Part shown: positions 1 to 5,758 of the stretch, in pieces | How the letters are laid out: the number at the start of each line of letters is the position of its first letter | How positions within the stretch are numbered: position 1 is the stretch's first letter | Source: Thermus kawarayensis JCM 12314 | Lineage (GTDB): Bacteria > Deinococcota > Deinococci > Deinococcales > Thermaceae | Length of the DNA: 6,890 nucleotides | Assembly (NCBI GenBank): GCA_001311545.1 | Contig: BBBL01000079.1 | Span: 1-6,890, forward strand | Reading direction: 5' to 3' | The notes under the pieces: generated by a model | Databases searched by the model: none | Told to the model about the DNA's origin: nothing | What the model saw: the letters and a program-made list of their open reading frames with translations, nothing else | Translations under genes and position numbers: made by a program

Positions 1-378
1 CCCCCGCCGTAGGGCGCCCGCACCACCACGGGAAGCCCACCCGCCCCGGGAACGGTGCCGCCAGCGGCCCAGGTGGGAGAGGATCTGGTCTAAGGCGGGG
101 TACAGAAACCCCGCGAACTGGACCTCGGCCACCGGGCGCATCCCCCCCATGGCGAGGCCGATGGCCAGGCCCAGGATGCCGCTTTCCGCCAAGGGGGTGT
201 CAAAGACCCGCCTTTCCCCGTACTTCTCCTGAAGGCCCTCCGTCACCCGGAAGACGCCCCCAAGCCTCCCCACGTCCTCCCCGAAGACCAAGACTCTCTC
301 GTCCCGGGAAAGGGCCAGGTCCAGGGCCTCGTTGACCGCCTGGACCAGGTTGAGGACGCGCGTCTTTTCCCTCACCAT
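1..378 (-). CDS. pdhB: 2-oxoacid (pyruvate-type) dehydrogenase E1 beta subunit, 3'-truncated by window edge
   Basis: This is the N-terminal third (about 127 residues) of the beta subunit of a thiamine-diphosphate E1, which with E1 alpha decarboxylates a 2-oxoacid and passes the acyl group to E2 lipoyl groups in the cytoplasm. Visible family motifs are [31 protein letters not shown] (the Glu of TPLAE is the family's cofactor-activating residue) and [19 protein letters not shown]. The ATG is chosen because GTGGAGG lies just upstream, and it overlaps the E1 alpha stop codon by 7 bases, implying translational coupling. Near the window edge the frame breaks twice, in short runs at about 40-42 and 30-32. 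Restoring one base at each recovers [14 protein letters not shown], the expected continuation. Substrate (pyruvate or branched-chain 2-oxoacid) cannot be fixed from this fragment; the symbol follows the E1 alpha similarity. Confidence 0.88.
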   Translation of the reverse strand, partial: MVREKTRVLNLVQAVNEALDLALSRDERVLVFGEDVGRLGGVFRVTEGLQEKYGERRVFDTPLAESGILGLAIGLAMGGMRPVAEVQFAGFLYPALDQILSHLGRWRHRSRGGWASRGGAGALRRG

Positions 379-1411
379 GCTTCCTCCACGTGGAGGCCCC
401 GCTTGAGCGCCTCAAAGGCCCTTTTCTGGTCGGGGCCCATCTCCTTGTAGACGTGCTCCACAATCTCCTCGGGGCGAGGCTCCGGGGCTTCATCCGCCAG
501 GGCGAGCTCTTTAGCGAACTCCTCCTCCAGCTCCTGGAGGAGGGCCTTTTCCGCCTCCTCATCCCAGAGGCCCCGTTCCTCCAGGGCCTTCCTCAGGCGG
601 AGGATGGGGTCTTTGGCCCGCCAGGCCTCCTCCTCCTCCCGGGTGCGGTAGCGGGAGGGGTCGTCGGAGGTGGTGTGGGGGGCGAGGCGGTAGGTGAGGG
701 CCTCGAGGAGGGTGGGGCCTTCTCCCTTCCTGGCCCTTTCCACCGCCTTCTTGGCCTCCAGGTACACGGCGAAGGCGTCGTTCCCGTCCACCACCACCCC
801 GGGCATGCCGTACCCCTCGGCCCTTCTGGCCACGTAGTCCACCCTCATCTGCCTGCTCCGGGGGACGCTGATGGCGTAGCCGTTGTTCTGCACCAGGAAG
901 ACCACGGGGGCGCTAAAGACCGCGGCGAAGTTCAGGCCCTCGTGGAAGTCCCCCTCGCTGGTGCCGCCGTCCCCGATGGAGGTGGCCACCACCCAGTCCT
1001 CCCCCCGGTGCCGCCCCGCCAGGCCAGGCCCACCGCCTGGGGGATCTGGGTGGCGATGGGAATGTAGGGGTTCACCGCCCTAACCCCCTCGGGGAAGCCC
1101 CAGCCCGCGGGGTGGGCCCGCCAGTAGAGGATCAGGGTGTGGATGGGAAGCCCTTGGCCAGGAGCATGGCGCTTTCCCGGTAGCTCGGCACCACCCAGTC
1201 CCCCTCCTCCAAGGCCAGGGCCACCCCCACCTGGGCCGCCTCCTGGCCCATGAAGGGGGCGTAGACCCCAAGCCTCCCTTGCCGCTGGAGGGTGAGGGCC
1301 TTCTCGTCAAAAAAACCGGGCCCGGCGCATGGCCCGGTAGAGCCTCAAGGCTTCCCCCTCCCCTAGGGGGAACTCGCCCTTCTCCAGGTACTGGACCACT
1401 TTGGGCTTCAC
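372..1411 (-). CDS. pdhA: 2-oxoacid (pyruvate-type) dehydrogenase E1 alpha subunit, frame-disrupted
   Basis: Alpha subunit of the ThDP-dependent E1 component, about 346 residues after frame repair. The ThDP motif runs from [13 protein letters not shown] to FLVQNN, with the expected spacing between GDG and NN. The phosphorylation-loop-like segment [14 protein letters not shown] and the N-terminal [18 protein letters not shown] match the Gram-positive PdhA type more closely than the classical Thermus branched-chain E1 alpha. I chose the GTG at 1411: it overlaps the aminotransferase stop as GTGA and gives [14 protein letters not shown]. Three single-base breaks are seen: a T7 run (1309-1315) that should be T6, and a missing base in the runs at 1151-1153 and 1019-1020. 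Only the part from 992 downwards is open as it stands. Branched-chain or acetoin dehydrogenase specificity is not excluded. Confidence 0.88.
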
Positions 1412-2525
1412 ATGGGGGAGTTTACCACGGGCCCCAGCCTTTCCAGGGCCAGGCCAAGCTCCTCCTCGGCCTTGCAGAAGGCGAAGCGGAAGAGGTCCTT
1501 AGGGGGGTCTTCAAGGTAGAAGGCCGAGGCGGGGATGAGGGCCACCCGGGCCTCCTCCACGAGCCGGAAAGCGTCCCAGCCCGGGAGCTCGGCCATGAGG
1601 AAGTAGGTGCCTCCGGGGCGAAGGCCTTAAGGCCCAAGGCGGCAAGCCCCGAGAGGAGAAGGTCCCGCCTCCTGCGGTAGCCCTCCCTCAGGGCCTCGTA
1701 GAACCCCTCCTTCCGGGCCACCCTCAGGGCCTCGGCCACCCCCGCCTGGAGGGGCGTGGGGGCGGAGAAGCTCGTCCACTGGCGCATGCCCGCGAGGAGG
1801 GGCATGAACTCCTTGGGGCCCACGATCCAGCCCACCCGGTAGCCGGTGGCCTCGAGGCGCTTCCCCGCGCTCCCCACGGTGAAGGTGCGCTCCGGGGCGA
1901 ACTCCCTAAGGCGCCTGGGCCTCTCCCCGTAGTAGAGCTCGTCGTAGACCTCGTCGGATATGAGGAAGAGGTCGTGCTTCTGCGCGAGGCGGGCGATGGC
2001 CTCTAGCTCCGCCTCCTTGAAGACGAGGCCCGTGGGGTTCATGGGGGTGTTGAGGAGGAGGGCCCGGGTCCTTTGGGTGAGGGCCCCTTGCAGGGCGGAA
2101 AGGTCCAGGCGGAAGCCCTCAGGGGTGAGGTCTAAGCGCACAAGCCTGGCCTCGGCCCCCGCCAGGAAGGCGTCCGGCAGGTAGACGTCAAAGAAGGGCT
2201 CCAGCACCACCACCTCGTCCCCGGGGCCCAAAAGGCTTTGCAGGAGGACGTAGAGGGCCTCCGTGGCCCCGGAGGTGACCACCACGCTTTCGGGCTCCAC
2301 GGCGAACTCCTCGGCGAGGGCCTCCCTAAGGGTGGGAAGCCCCGCCGGGGGGGCGTACTGGTCGTAGCGGCCCAAGGCGCGGCGCACCGCCTCCAGGAGG
2401 AAGGGAGGCGGGGGATTAGAGGGAAACCCCTGGCCCAGGTTCACCGCGCCCAGGCGCTGGGCGAGCTGGCTCATCCTGGGGAAGATGCTCTCCTTGGCGG
2501 CTTGGGTGCGGGGGTGGAGGCGCAT
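1408..2525 (-). CDS. PLP aminotransferase, class I, glutamine/aromatic (kynurenine aminotransferase-like) type, one frameshift
   Basis: A fold-type I PLP aminotransferase of about 372 residues, which moves an amino group from glutamine or an aromatic/sulfur amino acid to a 2-oxoacid. Visible landmarks in order are LGQGFPSNPPP near the N-terminus, VVTSGATEALY (phosphate-binding region), NTPMNPTG, SDEVYDELYY (Asp for the pyridine nitrogen), SAGKRLEATGYRVGW (Schiff-base Lys) and DLFRFAFCK (Arg for the substrate carboxylate). From memory it is close to the T. thermophilus glutamine aminotransferase over its whole length. The frame breaks at 1610-1611, where one base is missing; repair gives FAPEGTYFLMAELPGWDAF. 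ATG 2525 is used because conservation begins there (MRLHPRTQAAKESIFPRMS). There is no clear ribosome binding site, but a TACCCT box lies six bases upstream. The stop overlaps the E1 alpha GTG, so product keto acid and E1 may be metabolically linked. Confidence 0.9.
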
Positions 2526-2531
2526 GGGGAT

Positions 2532-2537
2532 AGGGTA
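2532..2537 (-). promoter_or_regulatory. possible -10 box for a leaderless aminotransferase transcript
   Basis: TACCCT lies six bases before the aminotransferase ATG, and no Shine-Dalgarno sequence is visible. Leaderless starts with a -10 box just upstream of the start codon are common in Thermus/Deinococcus. No convincing -35 is seen, and the preceding ATPase gene ends only 20 bases upstream, so read-through from that operon is an equally good explanation. Confidence 0.3.
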
Positions 2538-2545
2538 GCGCAACT

Positions 2546-3449
2546 TTATGCCCGGGGGGAGGGGTCCCCGAAGAGGTGGAGGAAGAGGGCCTCGAGGCTC
2601 GGCGTCCCCCGGGAGACCTCCAGCACCTCCACGGGGAGCTTGCCCAAGGCCTCCCGCAGCGTCTCCCACGGCCCCAGGAAGAAGAGGACCTCGGGGCCTT
2701 CCGCGCTCCAACCTGGGCCTAAGGCCTTAAGGAGGGCCTCCGCCTTGGGCTCGGCGAGGCGCACCCGGTACCCCTCCCCGGCCCACTCCCGGAGGAGGGC
2801 CCGGGTGGGGCCCTCCTTCAGCACCTCTCCCCGGCGGAGGAAGGCCACCCGGTCGCTCACCCGCTCCACCCCGTCCAGGTCGTGGGAGGTGAGGAGGATG
2901 CCCCAGCCCTCCTTCTTGAGCTCCAGGAGAATCCCCTCAAACTCCCTCCGGCTCACGGGGTCCAGGCCCAGGGTGGGCTCGTCCAGGAGGAGGAAGCGAG
3001 GCTTGAGGGCGAGGGCCAGGGCCAGGGCCGCCTTCTGCTGCATGCCCCGGGAGAGGGAGGCGAGGGGGGCGTGGAGGCGGTCCTTTAGGCCAAAGCGCTC
3101 CAGCCAGGCCTCAAACCGGGGGCGGACTTCCTTTGGGGGAAGCCCCCGGATGCCCCCGAAGTAGAGGCGTTCGCCAGGAGGCTCAGGTTGACGTAGAGGT
3201 TGCGGCTTCCCTCCAGGAGGACGCCGAACTCGTGGCCCTGGGGCCTGCGCCGCACCCCGCCCTCTTCCAGGACCACCTCTCCCGCGTCGGGGAGGAGGAG
3301 GCCGAGGACGACCTTGATGAGGGTGGTCTTGCCCGCCCCGTTGGGGCCCAAAAGGCCCAGGATCTCCCCGGCCCCAAGCTCCAGGCTCACCCCCTTGAGG
3401 CCTCCAGCTTGCCGAAGCGCTTGTGGACGTTCTGCACCGAAAGCCGCAT
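2546..3449 (-). CDS. ABC transporter ATP-binding protein (ABC-2 exporter type), frame-disrupted
   Basis: Nucleotide-binding subunit, about 301 residues after repair, that powers the permease encoded just upstream. Motifs in order are Walker [11 protein letters not shown]-loop-like segment [15 protein letters not shown], signature LSRGMQQK (a variant of LSGGQ), Walker B FLLLDEP followed by D-loop TLGLDP, and the H-loop [14 protein letters not shown]-terminal extension ([15 protein letters not shown] onward) is typical of DrrA/CcmA-type ABC-2 exporters. The ATG at 3449 ([15 protein letters not shown]) shares its A with the permease stop in TGATG, and GGGAGG precedes it. The frame breaks at 3399-3400 (repair gives [15 protein letters not shown]) and at 3166-3167 (repair restores [19 protein letters not shown]). 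The exported substrate is not known from sequence; context suggests a peptide or self-protection role. Confidence 0.88.
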
Positions 3450-4213
3450 CAGTACCTCCCTAAAATCCCCCGCAGACGGACCAACTTGTGCATGTAGCCC
3501 AAGGCGAGAAGGCCGAAGCATACCAACAGCAAGGCCTGCAGGAAGGCAGAAAAGGCCACCCACCCCGTCCACTCCCCCCCGGCAAAGCTCCGGCTCAAGA
3601 GGTGGGCAGCTGGGGCCAGGGGAAGGTACACCATGTAATCCCGCCAATGGACTACCGAAAAGAAGTAGAGCAGGAGGCCAAACTGGATGATGGTAAAAAA
3701 AAGCTCAGGATCTGCTTGAAGTAGAGAGCGAGGGCAGCCATACCCAGGGAAAACCCCAAGGCCGCTACCACCAAAAGCGCCAGGGCAAGCAGCCAGAAGG
3801 TTCCGGATTGAAAGAAACGCCCGTCAGCAACAACAGAACCCCCAAAAGAACGCCCGTCCTGAACAGGATAAACAAGCTATCCGATGCTCCCCTAAAGAGA
3901 AGCTGGACCACAAGACCCCCTCGGGCCAAGGCTAAGTGCTCTAGCGTCCCCCTCTGAGCTCCTGAGCGATCGTGAAGGCCACAGATTGAAAAATACCCAC
4001 CACTACGCCAAAGACGGCATACATGAAGAGGATGTCCTGCCCTCCGCCAAAGTCAGCGCTCGGGCCGGACACGACAACCGATCCCAGGGCCATCCATATG
4101 GCGTAGAAAAACGCCATATCCGCGAAGAGGCCAGCCAGAAAGTCAGGCCAGTAGGTCCGGTAAAAGTTCAAGTTGAGCCAAACCTCTGCGAAAAATTGGC
4201 GTAGATAAGCCAT
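3449..4213 (-). CDS. ABC-2 type transporter permease, frame-disrupted
   Basis: An integral membrane exporter subunit of about 255 residues after repair, with around six predicted hydrophobic spans. It begins [19 protein letters not shown] and then has a membrane stretch ([14 protein letters not shown]), a second ([21 protein letters not shown]) and the conserved cytoplasmic stretch [15 protein letters not shown] seen in ABC-2 permeases. Later spans include [54 protein letters not shown] and [24 protein letters not shown] upstream of the ATG supports the start. Three runs each lack one base: C5 at 3948-3952, A3 at 3811-3813 and A8 at 3695-3702. Each repair rejoins the membrane-protein reading exactly. 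The gene is visibly less GC-rich than its downstream neighbours. It overlaps the ATPase start by one base and likely forms its dimeric membrane domain. Confidence 0.82.
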
Positions 4214-4217
4214 ACTT

Positions 4218-4224
4218 TCCTCCC
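4218..4224 (-). promoter_or_regulatory. ribosome binding site of the ABC-2 permease
   Basis: GGGAGGA, four bases before ATG 4213, is a good match to the anti-Shine-Dalgarno sequence. It fixes the permease start and shows that this gene can be translated independently of the mini-peptide gene 115 bases upstream. Confidence 0.6.
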
Positions 4225-4286
4225 TATATGAGAGCTAGATGAACCGCGTATCGTGAAGCTCCGTATTGGGGCCGAGGACCAACCTA

Positions 4287-4318
4287 ACCCTTAGTCGCTT
4301 GATCCACGACCCTTAATC
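4287..4318 (-). repeat. two direct repeats GAYTAAGGGT spaced 22 bp, in the leader between mini-peptide and permease
   Basis: On the minus strand GATTAAGGGT (4318-4309) and GACTAAGGGT (4296-4287) differ at one base and start exactly 22 bp apart, two helical turns. They occupy the 115-bp gap between the 26-codon gene and the permease. This could be an operator or chance. No convincing promoter or terminator was seen in the same gap. Confidence 0.35.
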
Positions 4319-4328
4319 AGCCTAAGGC

Positions 4329-4409
4329 CTAGCACTTGCCATTAACGATGCAGAACGAGCCGCAAATGAACTCACGCTTTGTGCTATCCGGCTTGAGAAT
4401 CCACCGCAT
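4329..4409 (-). CDS. 26-residue Cys-rich mini-peptide (candidate secreted or RiPP-like precursor)
   Basis: A short gene of 26 codons plus TAG. The N-terminal half is MRWILKPDSTKR and the rest reads EFICGSFCIVNGKC, giving C-x3-C-x5-C with Cys as the last residue. I accept it as a real gene because AAGGAGGTGA, close to the ideal Shine-Dalgarno sequence, lies five bases before the ATG, in the same layout as the lipoprotein start. It sits between the lipoprotein/Cys-rich gene and the ABC-2 exporter on the same strand. It has no classical signal peptide. The charged N-terminal half followed by a Cys/Ser half would suit a short leader plus modified core, or an unmodified disulfide peptide. No modifying enzyme is visible nearby. 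I do not recognise the family. A small metal-binding or regulatory leader peptide is the main alternative. Confidence 0.6.
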   Translation of the reverse strand: MRWILKPDSTKREFICGSFCIVNGKC

Positions 4410-4414
4410 CTTCC

Positions 4415-4424
4415 TCACCTCCTT
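4415..4424 (-). promoter_or_regulatory. near-consensus ribosome binding site of the 26-codon gene
   Basis: AAGGAGGTGA, five bases before ATG 4409, is among the strongest Shine-Dalgarno sequences in the window. It is the main evidence that the very short reading frame is translated. Confidence 0.7.
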
Positions 4425-4430
4425 TCCCTA

Positions 4431-4465
4431 GCCCGTGCAGGGCCGAGGTGCCAGCTTTGCCTCGG
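4431..4465 (-). other. two adjacent small hairpins between the Cys-rich gene and the mini-peptide gene
   Basis: On the minus strand CCGAGG pairs with CCTCGG across an 11-base loop (4465-4443). It abuts a second stem, GCCC/GGGC with a five-base loop (4443-4431), immediately before the mini-peptide ribosome binding site. No T-run follows, so this is more like an RNA processing, stability or attenuation element than a classical terminator. Confidence 0.35.
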
Positions 4466-4473
4466 TTGCCCCA

Positions 4474-4845
4474 CTAAAAACACCTGGAGTTAGAAGAATA
4501 GCGAATGTTAGAGTAAAACCTGAAATCGCCCAACTGGTAGTAGTAGCCCGACCAGGCATCGCTGTAGCATCCCGTGGCCCCGTAAGCCACGCTCCGGCAG
4601 TGGGAAGAGGGCCAACCCGAACCGTAACAGGTGGGAGAACTGCTGCTGGCCGTCCAAGCGTTGGTCCGGGTTTCCACCCAGCCCCAAATGATGCTACTCA
4701 TAGAACAAATGGCGGTGGCGTACACCTTCGCCCCAGGGGAAGCGGTAGTGGGCATGGCGGAGGCACTCAGGCTACAGGAGGGGAAAAGGGACTGGGGGGC
4801 GAGGTACTGGACCAGGAGGGGAAAGGTGTCTAAGCCCACCACCAT
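4474..4845 (-). CDS. Cys- and aromatic-rich secreted segment, probably the C-terminal part of the upstream lipoprotein
   Basis: A 123-residue frame with six Cys and many Tyr, Trp and Ser residues. The second half reads like a disulfide-bonded extracellular domain (WGWVETRTNAWTASSSS, then CYGSGWPSSHCRSVAYG, then CYSDAWSGYYYQLGDF, ending SRCF). Its first residues lack the positive charge and long hydrophobic core of a signal peptide, so it is a poor stand-alone secreted protein. It starts 16 bases inside the end of the lipoprotein frame. Adding one G to the five-G run at 4846-4850 joins the two frames directly (PPALKTPDGG followed by MVVGLDTFPLL), and equivalent one-base gaps occur in nearly every other gene here. 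I therefore favour a single lipoprotein of about 319 residues. A coupled separate gene is the alternative. I do not recognise the domain family. Confidence 0.6.
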   Translation of the reverse strand: MVVGLDTFPLLVQYLAPQSLFPSCSLSASAMPTTASPGAKVYATAICSMSSIIWGWVETRTNAWTASSSSPTCYGSGWPSSHCRSVAYGATGCYSDAWSGYYYQLGDFRFYSNIRYSSNSRCF

Positions 4846-5432
4846 CCCCCATCGGGGGTTTTCAAAGCGGGAGGCAGATTCTCCCTTTCTCCACCTGGGG
4901 GTAGATTATCGGGGCCGTACCGCTTCACCTGCCGAACGATTTCCCTCAGCTTAGCCCTGAGCTCCTGGCGTTGCGGTTCCTTGAGGGGAAGAGGGAACTT
5001 TCTCAAGAAGGCGTTCTCCAAGACGCTTACCACAAGCTCCTCGTCCGACCAAAGAGCGTGCTGCTCCTTCACAAAGCGGAGCTGTTCCTCCCAGAATGCC
5101 TTTTCCTCAAGGGTGGCTTGGGCCATCCTCCCTTGGGCGTATTCGGCGAACTTCTGCACGCTTTCCTCGCTCAAGAGGGGTGGCACTATATCCAGGGAAA
5201 CCCTCCCCTCCTTCTCCCAGTACCGGACCCCGGGGGCGAGTTCTATCCAAGCGCCGGATTGATCTAGGGATTGGGAAGGTGTTGCGGTTGCCGCTCCCTG
5301 CCCGCAGCCTGCAAAAAGACCAGAGAGAACGACCAGGAGCGCCAAGAGCACTTTTGGATTCCAGGCGAAGGGCCTCACGTGGACCCGCCGTGTCCGGCCG
5401 CCGGCTTTGACCTCCTGGACCTCCTTGCACAC
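4830..5432 (-). CDS. lipoprotein with helical ectodomain (N-terminal part of a likely longer protein)
   Basis: The 200-residue frame has a basic N-region (GGRTRRVHVRPFAWNPK), a hydrophobic core (VLLALLVVLSGLFAG) and the lipobox FAGC with Cys at about residue 43, so it should be lipidated and anchored on the outer face of the cytoplasmic membrane. The ectodomain has a short GQGAATATPSQS linker, then charged helices (EESVQKFAEYAQGRMAQATLEEKAFWEEQLRFVKEQHALW and onward). GTG 5432 is chosen over the in-frame GTG at 5441, because the latter lies within the Shine-Dalgarno GGAGGTGA, while 5432 keeps the same five-base spacing seen at the mini-peptide gene. A shorter start inside VHVRPF is also possible and would give a more compact signal peptide. 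It probably continues into the Cys-rich segment through a missing base at 4846-4850. It is the first gene of the minus-strand accessory operon. Function is unknown. Confidence 0.75.
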   Translation of the reverse strand: MCKEVQEVKAGGRTRRVHVRPFAWNPKVLLALLVVLSGLFAGCGQGAATATPSQSLDQSGAWIELAPGVRYWEKEGRVSLDIVPPLLSEESVQKFAEYAQGRMAQATLEEKAFWEEQLRFVKEQHALWSDEELVVSVLENAFLRKFPLPLKEPQRQELRAKLREIVRQVKRYGPDNLPPGGERENLPPALKTPDGGWWWA

Positions 5433-5437
5433 CTTCT

Positions 5438-5445
5438 TCACCTCC
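5438..5445 (-). promoter_or_regulatory. ribosome binding site deciding the lipoprotein start
   Basis: GGAGGTGA, five bases before GTG 5432, matches in sequence and spacing the site before the mini-peptide gene. It overlaps the alternative GTG at 5441, which makes that earlier start unlikely. Confidence 0.6.
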
Positions 5446-5461
5446 CTTCCAAGTTAGTCCC

Positions 5462-5494
5462 AGGGTAGCAAAAGGAAGGTAACGCCCGCGTAAC
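5462..5494 (-). promoter_or_regulatory. activator-type promoter of the lipoprotein gene (site A): heptamer direct repeat plus -10
   Basis: On the minus strand heptamer GTTACGC (5494-5488), a four-base spacer GGGC, heptamer GTTACCT (5483-5477), nine bases, then TACCCT (5467-5462) as -10. The repeats start 11 bp apart, one helical turn, and occupy the -35 region, where no consensus -35 is seen. Transcription would begin near 5455, leaving a short leader with the ribosome binding site. This is the layout known for SARP activators in Streptomyces, with direct heptamers 11 bp apart close to the -10 box. Confidence 0.65.
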
Positions 5495-5523
5495 TCAGGA
5501 AGCTCTCATAAAGACTCCAGGGC

Positions 5524-5556
5524 GTTACGCGGAGGTTACGTGGGCCGGGGTAGCCT
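5524..5556 (+). promoter_or_regulatory. activator-type promoter of the small plus-strand gene (site B): heptamer direct repeat plus -10
   Basis: On the plus strand GTTACGC (5524-5530), four bases GGAG, GTTACGT (5535-5541), nine bases, then TAGCCT (5551-5556). The core is nearly identical to site A (14 of 16 bases) with exactly the same spacings, but points the other way. The -10 ends six bases before ATG 5563, so the transcript would be leaderless. The two sites are separated by 29 bp. Confidence 0.65.
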
Positions 5557-5562
5557 TTGGGC

Positions 5563-5661
5563 ATGCGGCTCCTGTGGCTTCTCCTCGCCCTCCTCGGAGG
5601 CTTTAGGGTCCTTCCCCAGTGCCTCGTCCCCCACTGCCAGCCCCCGGGGCCGGGGCTTTAA
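5563..5661 (+). CDS. small secreted-type peptide, 32 residues, leaderless
   Basis: ATG at 5563 opens a 32-codon frame ending in TAA. The N-terminus MRLLWLLLALLGG is a short basic plus strongly hydrophobic segment. It is followed by FRVLPQCLVPHCQPPGPGL, with two Cys (residues 20 and 25) and a Pro/Gly tail. No Shine-Dalgarno sequence is present, but a -10-like TAGCCT sits six bases upstream, typical of leaderless genes. It runs opposite to every other gene here and is divergent from the lipoprotein through a shared regulatory region, which is the main reason to believe it. The Gly-Gly before the Cys part could be a double-glycine cleavage site or simply the end of a signal peptide. Product could be a pheromone, a bacteriocin-like peptide or a membrane mini-protein. 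A base missing in the G/C runs near its end could also have truncated the frame. No family is recognised. Confidence 0.45.
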   Translation: MRLLWLLLALLGGFRVLPQCLVPHCQPPGPGL

Positions 5662-5727
5662 GTGCCCGTACCTCGGTCTCGCAACATGGGATGCCCAAGC
5701 CGGGGCTAGGGGGAGACTTTTTGGGGC

Positions 5728-5755
5728 CCCCACCGCGGCTTGGGCCGCGGTGGGG
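5728..5755. terminator. perfect 11-bp hairpin between convergent genes
   Basis: CCCCACCGCGG and CCGCGGTGGGG pair perfectly across a six-base loop. The hairpin starts three bases after the regulator stop codon on the minus strand, and 66 bases after the small plus-strand gene ends. There is no T-run on either 3' side, which is not unusual in very GC-rich genomes. It probably ends regulator transcription and insulates the divergent promoters from it. Confidence 0.65.
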
Positions 5756-5758
5756 TAC

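Noticed and set aside
390..1067. Long plus-strand open frame opposite E1 alpha (225 codons)
   Set aside because: It is the antisense shadow of a GC-rich gene with conserved ThDP motifs; its translation is low-complexity and has no family features or ribosome binding site.
2238..3164. 308-codon plus-strand open frame opposite the aminotransferase and ATPase
   Set aside because: It spans two real minus-strand genes, is Arg/Ser/Pro-rich, and matches no domain; GC-rich DNA routinely gives such shadows.
4214..4328. Riboswitch in the permease leader
   Set aside because: Only weak stems (for example CCTTA with TAAGG) were seen and no known aptamer core; the direct repeats are the only notable structure.
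5439..5441. GTG at 5441 as the lipoprotein start
   Set aside because: It lies inside the Shine-Dalgarno sequence GGAGGTGA; GTG 5432 has correct spacing.
5662..5727. Possible tRNA or structured RNA downstream of the small plus-strand gene
   Set aside because: No cloverleaf, T-loop consensus or anticodon arm could be assembled; only the GC hairpin after it is convincing.
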